A stretch of 47,414 nucleotides of DNA, taken from contig SUWS01000017.1 in the NCBI GenBank assembly GCA_015061365.1, positions 1-47,414 of the forward strand, written 5' to 3'. This document shows, in pieces, positions 40,638 through 47,414 of the stretch; the stretch's first letter is position 1; each line of letters begins with the position of its first letter. Under the pieces are notes generated by a model, which saw nothing but the letters and a program-made list of their open reading frames with translations, had not been told where the DNA came from and made no database searches. The stretch is from Lentimicrobiaceae bacterium. Its GTDB lineage: Bacteria; Bacteroidota; Bacteroidia; Bacteroidales; F082. The position numbers were made by a program, and so were the translations under genes.

Positions 40638-42026
40638 ATGAAAAGGACAATTACATTTATCTTTGCTTTGATGTTTTGTTTCAATATGAAAGCGCAAACA
40701 TCTTTAACAGAAGCTGTTGATTTTACTTCGGTAGGACTCAACGGTGAAGAGATTCATTTGTTCGATATCTTAGACAACGGTCAGTATGCACTCATAGAAT
40801 TCTTCTATAGCACAAGTTCTGGAGCCTTGACGTATGTAAACAAAATGATTGAGTCATACCAATATTTTGGTTGTAACGAAAATGATGTTTATTATATGCA
40901 GATTTCTCGTTATGATGATGAAGCTGCAGCGAGAGCATGGTGTAACGAATACGGAATCATGTTCCCGACAATTCATACAGAATCGGAAGGCGACACCGGA
41001 GATCAGATCTGCGAGACTTACGGCATCCCCTCGTATCCGACAGTTATCTTAATAGCTCCAGACCGCCAAATCGTTCTTCAAGACATCTGGCCTGTAACTT
41101 CAACAGAAAATATCATCGACGCGCTCACTCCTTTCGGCATAGAAGAACATGAATGCAGCGAGGTTCTCCCTGAAGTGAAAATAGAGATAAACAAAGCCAC
41201 TTCAATATCTATAGAAGCAGAATTTACTCCTAACTTCGTGTGCTCTTCATATTACTTCATCTTAGGCGAAGGCAGCAGCTTGGAAGAACAAGATACTCCA
41301 CTCGAACAGATAATTAAGGAACAAGGCGAGAAAGAAACATCAAAAACCACTTACAAATGGACCGACCTTACACCTGAGACATTGTATAATATTTATGTAT
41401 TGCCAATGAATTTTGAAGATAGCGCGTCTGAAATAAATAAAGTGACGTTATCAACAACGGCAGCGTGGGGTCCAGCTGAGGTGGAACTTGAAGTCGAATT
41501 GATATGCGAGACAGAGTTGTATACCAAGGCAACTCCTAACGACAATACTTACGAATATCACTATGGAGTCTTCAAAAAATCCGAATACGAAAGTCTCGGT
41601 GAAGAAACAATCACAGTTATCCTCCTTGAAGATGGATATCCTCTGTTTGAAGTCGATGAATGGAACTGGACAGAACTCATTCCGAAAACTGACTATTATG
41701 CCATCGCTGTCGGAATCAACCATGACGAGGTCTTAGGTGAACTGACAATTATTCCGTTCAGAACAGAATTTGAATCGTTGGGAGAAATAAATGACTATGA
41801 CTTCACAATAAATCCTAATCCTGCGCAAGACGTTGTGAGAGTGTCAACGGTCAATGGTCAACAGTCAACAATCAGGATATATAATACATTAGGAATGTTG
41901 ATTGAAGAAATTGATGTAGATTCTGTAACAAATTCCAATGAAATTGAGATCAATGTTTCAGATTGGGACAAAGGTATTTATTTTGTCAGATTAAATGATA
42001 AGGTCGAGAAGTTGATCGTGAAATAA
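40638..42026 (+). CDS. T9SS-secreted protein with a thioredoxin-like domain lacking the redox cysteines
   Basis: The protein has 462 residues from ATG 40638. Signal peptide MKRTITFIFALMFCFNMKAQ is followed by a TlpA-like domain (FTSVGLNGEEIHLFDIL, ALIEFFYSTSSGAL, cis-Pro loop YGIPSYPTVILI). The CxxC site reads Ser60-x-x-Ala63, so disulfide exchange is not possible there. Repeated FnIII-like segments occupy about residues 175-370, and a type A sorting domain ends the protein (NPNPAQDVV...GIYFVRLNDKVEKLIVK). It should be secreted as a binding or scaffold protein. A heptamer array (41843-41870) lies inside the sorting-domain code. Terminator at 42045-42082. Confidence 0.85.
   Translation: MKRTITFIFALMFCFNMKAQTSLTEAVDFTSVGLNGEEIHLFDILDNGQYALIEFFYSTSSGALTYVNKMIESYQYFGCNENDVYYMQISRYDDEAAARAWCNEYGIMFPTIHTESEGDTGDQICETYGIPSYPTVILIAPDRQIVLQDIWPVTSTENIIDALTPFGIEEHECSEVLPEVKIEINKATSISIEAEFTPNFVCSSYYFILGEGSSLEEQDTPLEQIIKEQGEKETSKTTYKWTDLTPETLYNIYVLPMNFEDSASEINKVTLSTTAAWGPAEVELEVELICETELYTKATPNDNTYEYHYGVFKKSEYESLGEETITVILLEDGYPLFEVDEWNWTELIPKTDYYAIAVGINHDEVLGELTIIPFRTEFESLGEINDYDFTINPNPAQDVVRVSTVNGQQSTIRIYNTLGMLIEEIDVDSVTNSNEIEINVSDWDKGIYFVRLNDKVEKLIVK
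41843..41870 (+). repeat. Four tandem heptamers (GTCAACA type) inside a T9SS sorting domain
   Basis: Units are GTCAACG (41843-41849), GTCAATG (41850-41856), GTCAACA (41857-41863) and GTCAACA (41864-41870). The reading frame translates them as STVNGQQST, keeping the frame (28 bp plus flanks). The word resembles the short intergenic tandem words seen elsewhere in this window. Confidence 0.85.
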
Positions 42027-42044
42027 AGACATACTACCACTAAT

Positions 42045-42082
42045 TAAAAATCCGCGAGAGAGTCTTCCCTTGCGGATTTTTT
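42045..42082 (+). terminator. Terminator of the T9SS thioredoxin-fold gene
   Basis: AAAATCCGC / GCGGATTTT frame a 16-base loop and are followed by further T, 20 bases after the stop. The A-rich left arm suggests it may work on both strands, also serving the convergent lipoprotein gene ending at 42154. Confidence 0.75.
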
Positions 42083-42153
42083 GCGTAAACACTAAGGGAC
42101 TTCTATAAATAACTTGCAAATGATTTATGAATTTATAGAACTCCCATTTATTT

Positions 42154-43392
42154 TTATTTCATCTCAAACAGCTTTCCTTCATAACTGCATGAGAACGGAA
42201 TGTCGGTCTTGAAGTCACCTAACATCGAAGTGCCGTTCGCAGTAATGGTGTAAACGTCTCCATTTTTTACTATGGTAAGCTCACCTATCGTCCCGACATA
42301 TTCTTGATCTAAGAACTCCATCGCTACTATTGCGCCGCTCATCGGATCCATGCCTATCTGATGTGTTCCGACAAGTGTTTCCATGCCGCCTTTGACAACA
42401 AAGGCTACACTGCAATAGTCAGAATCAATATCATTGCTAATTTCGATGAATGTCATGTTCATGCCCTCATCTGATGTTACAGCTCCGGTATTAATATCTT
42501 TCGTGACGTTATTGATGGTAAGCGTTCCGTTACCGGTAGGCTCGTTAGCGTTAAAGAGTTCACCTTCATAATTAAGAGCAAAAGGAACCAAAACGTCGTC
42601 ATCGACAGCATTTCCTGAGATCGTCACATTATAAATGTCGCCGTTCTTGCCGACAATAAGTTCACCAATAATATCATAATCATTCATCATGGTAGATACG
42701 TCAGCCTGATACAATCCTTCTTCTGTAAGATCGTATGTCCCAGAAACCAAGTCGTTGATATTATCCAATGAAATGTCCACGATAATAGGTCCGGTCTCAC
42801 CGATGAATGTCATTGTCAACTCTGTTTCAAATCCGTCGTTTTCCACATAATATAAGGCCGTTTTGATAGGATGCGTGGTTTCATTAATTAATATGGTGTT
42901 GCCCGACGGGATCTCTCCGCCGTTTCCGTTTCCGCCACTATTGCCAAATTCGCCTTGATATGATAAGGAGAATTTTTTCGAAGCTCGGTCTTTATATGCT
43001 TCACCCGATATTGTCACACTTATGATATTAGACGATTCGCTTATCGTCAAGGCTCCGGTCACTTCATAATCGTAGTCGTGGAAAAGCATATCAGCTTCAG
43101 CGGTATATCTTCCTTCGCGGGTAAGTTCGAATGTCCCTGTAGGAATCTTGTCATAACCTTCAAGGTCGATATTGAAAACTAAATCGTTACAGCTGAATAT
43201 CATTTCGGCATCGTTATCAGATTCATCAGCTACAAACACAGCCGACTTTATTTCGTATGAATCATCGCCGATAATGATTGAATTTATTGTTCCATTATGA
43301 CCGTTGTTTTCTGGTTCCGGATCGTTGCAACTTGTCATTGCCATTGTCAGTGAAAGGATAAATAATCCTAATAATAAGAATGTTTTTTTCAT
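42154..43392 (-). CDS. Lipoprotein made of three tandem beta-rich domains, function unknown
   Basis: The 412-residue protein has a lipoprotein signal with lipobox MTSC (Cys21 or Cys22), followed by three related domains of about 110-120 residues. Each opens with a T-[IL]-x-I-N/G segment, continues through an ExxLxGxY/F-type strand, and ends with NGD-[IV]-Y-[NT]-[VI]-T-x-[SN]-G and a closing YxGxLF or YQGEF. The repeats lie roughly at residues 35-150, 165-285 and 293-412. No enzyme motif was found. Probably a surface or periplasmic binding protein. No promoter box was recognised; flanked by the metG terminator. Confidence 0.7.
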   Translation of the reverse strand: MKKTFLLLGLFILSLTMAMTSCNDPEPENNGHNGTINSIIIGDDSYEIKSAVFVADESDNDAEMIFSCNDLVFNIDLEGYDKIPTGTFELTREGRYTAEADMLFHDYDYEVTGALTISESSNIISVTISGEAYKDRASKKFSLSYQGEFGNSGGNGNGGEIPSGNTILINETTHPIKTALYYVENDGFETELTMTFIGETGPIIVDISLDNINDLVSGTYDLTEEGLYQADVSTMMNDYDIIGELIVGKNGDIYNVTISGNAVDDDVLVPFALNYEGELFNANEPTGNGTLTINNVTKDINTGAVTSDEGMNMTFIEISNDIDSDYCSVAFVVKGGMETLVGTHQIGMDPMSGAIVAMEFLDQEYVGTIGELTIVKNGDVYTITANGTSMLGDFKTDIPFSCSYEGKLFEMK

Positions 43393-43482
43393 AGTTTTAT
43401 AAATAAATTTAGTTAGTTAGAATATATAACAATAACGCAGATAAGTTGTTTTATTGCACTATTTGAAAAAACTATATAAAAC

Positions 43483-43517
43483 AAAACTCAAGACCTCAAA
43501 TAGAAGTCCTGAGTTTT
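43483..43517 (-). terminator. Terminator of metG
   Basis: On the minus strand a 15-bp stem (43517-43503 against 43497-43483, two G-T pairs, loop TATTT) is followed by G and TTTTA. It begins 46 bases beyond the metG stop. Confidence 0.75.
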
Positions 43518-43529
43518 TATCTTATAAAA

Positions 43530-43561
43530 TTCTAAAGTTCCAGAGTTCTAAAACTCTAAAA
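43530..43561. repeat. Four imperfect 8-bp tandem units at the metG stop codon
   Basis: Units are TTCTAAAG, TTCCAGAG, TTCTAAAA and CTCTAAAA (43530-43561). The metG TGA stop (43563-43565) follows directly. The array lies in the 3' untranslated region, before the terminator. Confidence 0.8.
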
Positions 43562-43562
43562 C

Positions 43563-45623
43563 TCATCCCACGTTGCTTCCTGGAGCGACAGGCTGACTTG
43601 GAGTGATAACGACTAACCGTCCGTCTTTGTCTTCGGCTGATAATATCATTCCTTCGCTGGTGACGCCTTTTAATTTGCGAGGCTCGAAGTTAGCGATAAA
43701 ACATACCTGTTTGCCGACCAACTCTTCCGGATTAGGATAATATTTCGCGATGCCAGAAACGATGGTACGTTTGTTCATGCCGTCGTCGATAAGGAACTGT
43801 AATAACTTATCAGCTTTTGGAACTTTGACACATTCTAAGACGGTACCAACTCTGATGTCCATCTTACCAAATTCGTCAATATTAGTATTAGGTTTGACTG
43901 GATTTGGAGCCCATGCGTTGAGTTCGTTCTGTTTCTTGGTATCTTCCAACTTCTTAACCTGTGCAGCAACAGTCTCGTCTTCCACTTTTGTGAACAACAA
44001 CTCGACTTCACCGATTTGACTTCCTTCATTTAATAAAATTGTCTCCTTAGCCTGGTTCCATCCGCTTACTTCCAAACCTATCATAGCTTGTAACTTCTTA
44101 GCTGAGAATGGTAAGAATGGTTCTGAAAGGATAGCGAGTTTTGCAACGATTTGCAACGACACTGCGAGGACTGTCTTCACTCTTTCAGGATCGGTCTTGA
44201 ATTGTTTCCAAGGTTCGTTTTCGGTGAGATAACGATTTCCGAGACGAGCAAGATTCATCAATTCTGACAATGCCTCACGGAATTTATATGTGTCAAGAAG
44301 ATGAGCTATCTTATCAGGATATTGATTCATCTCTTCTATAGCAGCGTTATCTTTCTCATTGAGATTTATCATAGCAGGAACTTTACCCTCGAAATATTTA
44401 TGAGTCAAGACCAAAGTACGATTTACGAAGTTACCGAAGATAGCGAGTAACTCATTATTATTTCTGTCTTGATAATCTTTCCAAGTGAAGTTGTTGTCTT
44501 TTGTCTCAGGAGCGTTAGCTGTCAACGCATAACGAAGCACATCTTGTTTACCAGGGAACTCCTCAAGATATTCGTGTAACCATACAGCCCAGTTACGAGA
44601 AGTAGAAATCTTATCGTTTTCAAGGTTAAGGAATTCGTTAGCAGGAACATTTTCCGGAACGATATAATCGCCGTAAGCTTTGAGCATACAAGGGAAGATG
44701 ATGCAGTGGAACACGATGTTATCTTTACCGATGAAATGGACGAGTTTAGTGTCTTCATCTTTCCACCATTTTTCCCAGTCGGTGCCTTTTTCTCTGCAAT
44801 GTTCTATTGTATTTGAGATGTAACCTATCGGAGCATCGAACCAAACGTAGAGCACTTTGCCGTCGGCTTCTTCAAGAGGCACAGGCACGCCCCAATCTAA
44901 GTCGCGTGTCACGGCACGAGGCTGCAAACCATTGTCGAGCCAACTCTTCACCTGACCATATACGTTAGGTTTCCATTCTTTATGACCTTCAATGATCCAG
45001 TCGCGGAGCCATTGCTCATATTGATCTAAAGGTAGATACCAGTGTTTGGTAGCTTTCTTTACTAATTTCGCGCCACTGAGAGCTGAGTGAGGATTTATCA
45101 ATTCCTCAGGGCTCATCGAAGAACCGCATTTCTCACATTGGTCGCCGTAAGCGTGGTCGTTGCCGCACTTCGGGCAGGTGCCTATGATATAACGGTCGGA
45201 TAAGAACTTGTTACGTTCCGGGTCGAAGAATTGTTCTGTCTCTCTCTCGATGAATTTACCGTCTTCGTAGAGTTTCTTGAAGAATGCAGCGGCTGTCTCA
45301 TGATGTGTCTTAGAAGAAGTACGAGAATATATGTCGTAGCTTATTCCTAATTTTTCGAAAGAGTCTTTGATGATATTATGGTATCTGTCGACTATGTCCT
45401 GAGGTGTGCAGCCTTCTTTCTCGGCTTTGATAGTGATAGGCACTCCGTGTTCATCGGAGCCGCCGACAAACAAGACCTCTTCTCCTTTCATTCGTAGGTA
45501 ACGTACGTAAGTGTCAGCAGGGATATAGACACCGGCTAAATGACCGATGTGTACTGGACCATTAGCGTAAGGCAATGCTGTCGTTACCGTATAACGCTTG
45601 AATTGTTTGTCGTTATTTTCCAT
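43563..45623 (-). CDS. metG: Methionyl-tRNA synthetase
   Basis: The 686-residue class I synthetase has the HIGH motif as His25-Ile-Gly-His28 (in [11 protein letters not shown]). A zinc-binding insert has two C-x-x-C knuckles (CPKC, CEKC) near residues 150-170. The KMSKS-type loop reads Lys338-Ile-Ser-Thr-Ser342. An anticodon domain and a C-terminal Trbp111/EMAP-like tRNA-binding domain follow from about residue 580 ([11 protein letters not shown]). It charges tRNA-Met in the cytoplasm. It follows pfkA by 45 bp on the same strand, so it is probably in one unit with it. Confidence 0.97.
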   Translation of the reverse strand: MENNDKQFKRYTVTTALPYANGPVHIGHLAGVYIPADTYVRYLRMKGEEVLFVGGSDEHGVPITIKAEKEGCTPQDIVDRYHNIIKDSFEKLGISYDIYSRTSSKTHHETAAAFFKKLYEDGKFIERETEQFFDPERNKFLSDRYIIGTCPKCGNDHAYGDQCEKCGSSMSPEELINPHSALSGAKLVKKATKHWYLPLDQYEQWLRDWIIEGHKEWKPNVYGQVKSWLDNGLQPRAVTRDLDWGVPVPLEEADGKVLYVWFDAPIGYISNTIEHCREKGTDWEKWWKDEDTKLVHFIGKDNIVFHCIIFPCMLKAYGDYIVPENVPANEFLNLENDKISTSRNWAVWLHEYLEEFPGKQDVLRYALTANAPETKDNNFTWKDYQDRNNNELLAIFGNFVNRTLVLTHKYFEGKVPAMINLNEKDNAAIEEMNQYPDKIAHLLDTYKFREALSELMNLARLGNRYLTENEPWKQFKTDPERVKTVLAVSLQIVAKLAILSEPFLPFSAKKLQAMIGLEVSGWNQAKETILLNEGSQIGEVELLFTKVEDETVAAQVKKLEDTKKQNELNAWAPNPVKPNTNIDEFGKMDIRVGTVLECVKVPKADKLLQFLIDDGMNKRTIVSGIAKYYPNPEELVGKQVCFIANFEPRKLKGVTSEGMILSAEDKDGRLVVITPSQPVAPGSNVG

Positions 45624-45668
45624 TGTTTATGAAGTTTTAATTTAATAATAATTCTTTTAAGTCTGATC

Positions 45669-46763
45669 TTATATTCCCAACGAGATTCCAAGTCCTTTCG
45701 CGGTCTTGACTAAGTCGTGATCTTCAGTGACGAGATTCATCTTAGCGATGGCGTCTTCTAATGGCACCGCGATGATATTCGGATGACGATAGGCTACCAT
45801 CTTTCCATATTCTTGATTCAACACCATCTCAAATGCCTTGACACCGAACTGCGATGCCAACACTCTGTCGTAAGCAATAGGAACACCGCCTCTTTGCAAG
45901 TGACCTAATGTAGTCTCACGCATATCGTGTTTGAATCCTGCGGCTTTCATCTGCTCGATGAACTTCTGTCCGATGCCACCGAGTTTCACGTTTTCATAAC
46001 CTACTTCCTTGCTGACTTCAAACACCTGCTGTCCGTCTTTAGGTTTTGCGCCTTCAGAGATAACTACAACAGCGAAGCCTCTGTCATTGACGAAACGGCT
46101 TTCTAACTTCTCTTTTACTTTCTCTATGTCGTAAGGAAATTCTGGGAGGAGACATACCTCCGCTCCGCCAGCAACGGCTGCGTTTAAAGCAATCCATCCG
46201 GCGTCGCGTCCCATCACCTCCAATACAAAAACGCGGTTGTGACTTGCTGCCGTCGTGACTAACTTATCTACTGCCTCAGTGGCTATCTCGACGGCAGTCT
46301 GATAACCGAAAGTGCTGTCGGTCATAGATAAGTCGTTGTCAATAGTCTTTGGAACACCTATTATGTTAAGTCCTTTGTCGAATAACTTCTTCGATATTCT
46401 CTGTGAGCCGTCGCCACCGATATTGATGACGCAGTCGATGCCCATATATTGCAGCTTCTTGATCATCTCATCGGAACGATCTACCGTTGTCCATGTGCCG
46501 TCATTGTTTTTCACCGGCCACGAGAACGGACCTCCTTTGTTGGTTGTCTCTAATATTGTTCCGCCTCTGAAGTGTATTCCTCTCACGCTTTCTGGAGTGA
46601 GTCGCACTATCTCCGATGGCTCCCACAACACTCCGTTAAAGGCTTGTATGCTGCCGAGAACTTCCCAGTCTTTCTCCTGCGAGGCTCTCTTCACGATGGC
46701 TCTTATCACGGCATTCAAACCCGGACAATCGCCGCCGCCTGTTAATACTAATACTCGTTTCAT
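45669..46763 (-). CDS. pfkA: 6-phosphofructokinase
   Basis: The 364-residue protein has the PFK core: GGGDCPGLNAVIRA at the N terminus, GGDGSQ with Gly119 at the phosphoryl-donor position (E. coli 104), and PKTIDND with Lys139 (E. coli 124) and the catalytic Asp142. Gly104-type residues favour ATP, while Lys124 is typical of PPi-dependent and Group III enzymes; the combination is that of the ATP-using mixed clade, by inference. It phosphorylates fructose 6-phosphate in glycolysis. Lies between aspS and metG on the same strand. Confidence 0.95.
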   Translation of the reverse strand: MKRVLVLTGGGDCPGLNAVIRAIVKRASQEKDWEVLGSIQAFNGVLWEPSEIVRLTPESVRGIHFRGGTILETTNKGGPFSWPVKNNDGTWTTVDRSDEMIKKLQYMGIDCVINIGGDGSQRISKKLFDKGLNIIGVPKTIDNDLSMTDSTFGYQTAVEIATEAVDKLVTTAASHNRVFVLEVMGRDAGWIALNAAVAGGAEVCLLPEFPYDIEKVKEKLESRFVNDRGFAVVVISEGAKPKDGQQVFEVSKEVGYENVKLGGIGQKFIEQMKAAGFKHDMRETTLGHLQRGGVPIAYDRVLASQFGVKAFEMVLNQEYGKMVAYRHPNIIAVPLEDAIAKMNLVTEDHDLVKTAKGLGISLGI

Positions 46764-46777
46764 ATTCTATGGCTTTG

Positions 46778-46827
46778 TGCTACGAGCCTTGAGCTATGAG
46801 CTGATCTTAGCCCGTAGCCCATAGCTC
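46778..46827. repeat. Overlapping inverted repeats in the aspS-pfkA gap
   Basis: GAGCTATGAGCT (46791-46802) is complementary to AGCCCATAGCTC (46816-46827) with one wobble. GCTACGAGC (46779-46787) is complementary to GCCCGTAGC (46810-46818) with one wobble. The right arms overlap, so the two stems exclude each other. No T tract follows on the minus strand. Possible switch or RNA-processing element. Confidence 0.55.
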
Positions 46828-46838
46828 TAAGCAAATTA

Positions 46839-47414
46839 TTATTTCAAATCTAATTTTATCTGTAACTCTTCTAATTGTGCGTCGGCTATTGTAGAAGGCG
46901 ATTCTGTCATCACGTCGCGACCCATATTGTTCTTAGGGAAGGCGATGAAGTCGCGGATGCTTTCTTGTCCGCCGAACAATGAGCAAAGTCTGTCGAAGCC
47001 GAATGCCAATCCTGCGTGTGGTGGTGCTCCGTATTCAAAGGCGTTCATCAAGAAGCCGAACTGCGATTGTGCGCTTTCGTCGGTGAAGCCTAATGTGCGG
47101 AACATCTTGTTTTGTAAGTCGCGGTTGAAGATACGTACCGAGCCGCCTCCGATTTCAACGCCGTTGAGGACGATGTCGTAAGCGTTAGCTCTGATCTCTG
47201 CCCATCTGCTTGGCTCTTCGTCTAAGAGATATTCGTCTTCTGGCTTAGGCGCAGTGAATGGATGGTGTTTTGCGTAATATCTTTGTGTCTCGTCGTCCCA
47301 TTCCAAAAGTGGGAAGTCGATAACCCATAATGGCTTGTAATCGTCTGGATTACGAAGTCCTAATTGGTTACCCATCTCGAGACGTAAGGAGTTCATCTGA
47401 ACTCTTGTTTCCAT
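46839..47414 (-). CDS. aspS: Aspartyl-tRNA synthetase, C-terminal part (truncated by window edge)
   Basis: The 191 residues visible are the C-terminal third of a bacterial-type class II Asp[15 protein letters not shown] and HHPFTAPK come first, then [10 protein letters not shown] and the class II motif 3 region AFGFDRL, and finally [13 protein letters not shown]. The frame continues beyond base 47414; the Met at 47414 is internal. It charges tRNA-Asp, or both Asp and Asn tRNAs in organisms lacking AsnRS. The terminal LQIKLDLK gives the natural end. Confidence 0.95.
   Translation of the reverse strand: METRVQMNSLRLEMGNQLGLRNPDDYKPLWVIDFPLLEWDDETQRYYAKHHPFTAPKPEDEYLLDEEPSRWAEIRANAYDIVLNGVEIGGGSVRIFNRDLQNKMFRTLGFTDESAQSQFGFLMNAFEYGAPPHAGLAFGFDRLCSLFGGQESIRDFIAFPKNNMGRDVMTESPSTIADAQLEELQIKLDLK

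Noticed and set aside
41843..43561. Short tandem arrays as possible CRISPR
   Set aside because: Units are 7-8 bp with no spacers; no cas genes in the window.
46312..46824. Open frame of 170 codons on the plus strand opposite pfkA
   Set aside because: Antisense shadow of a certain gene; low-complexity composition, no recognisable motif, no promoter box placed for it.
1..47414. tRNA, rRNA, insertion sequence, prophage or attachment-site sequences
   Set aside because: I looked through all intergenic gaps (none above about 235 bp) and saw no cloverleaf, transposase or integrase motif.

Overview
The window looks like a chromosomal segment of a Bacteroidales bacterium. Base composition is fairly AT-rich throughout. 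Many intergenic regions carry the Bacteroidetes -7 promoter element TAnnTTTG. Secreted proteins end in type IX secretion (T9SS) sorting domains, there are several TlpA/DUF4369 lipoproteins, and the usual housekeeping genes show this phylum's sequence style. The presence of T9SS cargo argues for a lineage outside the classical gut genus Bacteroides. I see no rRNA, tRNA, CRISPR array, phage or insertion sequence; the segment is stable core genome with a few accessory-looking islands. No gene-free stretch exceeds about 235 bp.

Layout. 1-1.5 kb: glutathione peroxidase convergent with a patatin-like lipase. 1.5-9.5 kb: a cell-surface polymer island made of a GDPD/PLC-like lipoprotein, a membrane LtaS-like phosphotransferase (sulfatase fold), then a divergent operon of an MBOAT O-acyltransferase and two AlgJ/AlgX-like proteins. 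9.5-13.7 kb: two tandem paralogous T9SS-secreted proteins. 13.8-19.3 kb: superoxide dismutase, phosphopantetheinyl transferase, a short SSB, a D-2-hydroxyacid dehydrogenase, a small outer-membrane protein and DNA primase. 19.3-22.6 kb: polysaccharide deacetylase with a degenerate arginase-like protein, then RlmH, an unknown 77-residue protein and YraN. 22.6-29.2 kb: a long minus-strand operon purH-mreB-mreC-mreD-TlpA-TlpA-ECF S component. 29.4-33.9 kb: recJ, a GH3/LysE pair and a small barrel protein. 34-42 kb: a lamin-tail-domain secreted protein, the asd-ribF-C69 dipeptidase operon, and a T9SS thioredoxin-fold protein. 42-47.4 kb: a triplicated-domain lipoprotein, then metG, pfkA and the C-terminal part of aspS.

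The most interesting parts are these. (1) The 1.5-9.5 kb island could add acyl and phospho-alcohol groups to a surface glycan. Its two AlgJ/X-like proteins carry an uncommon 45-residue helical module repeated at their C termini. (2) The two divergent regions bounding that island have exactly abutting, palindromic -7 boxes (TAnnTTTG directly followed by CAAAnnTA). (3) A terminator-like hairpin lies between the promoter and start codon of one T9SS gene, suggesting attenuation. (4) An arginase-like protein that lost half its metal ligands is cotranscribed with a polysaccharide deacetylase. (5) Short tandem words of period 7-8 sit at stop codons, and one lies inside a T9SS sorting domain. All functional statements come from reading motifs by eye; no database search was possible.
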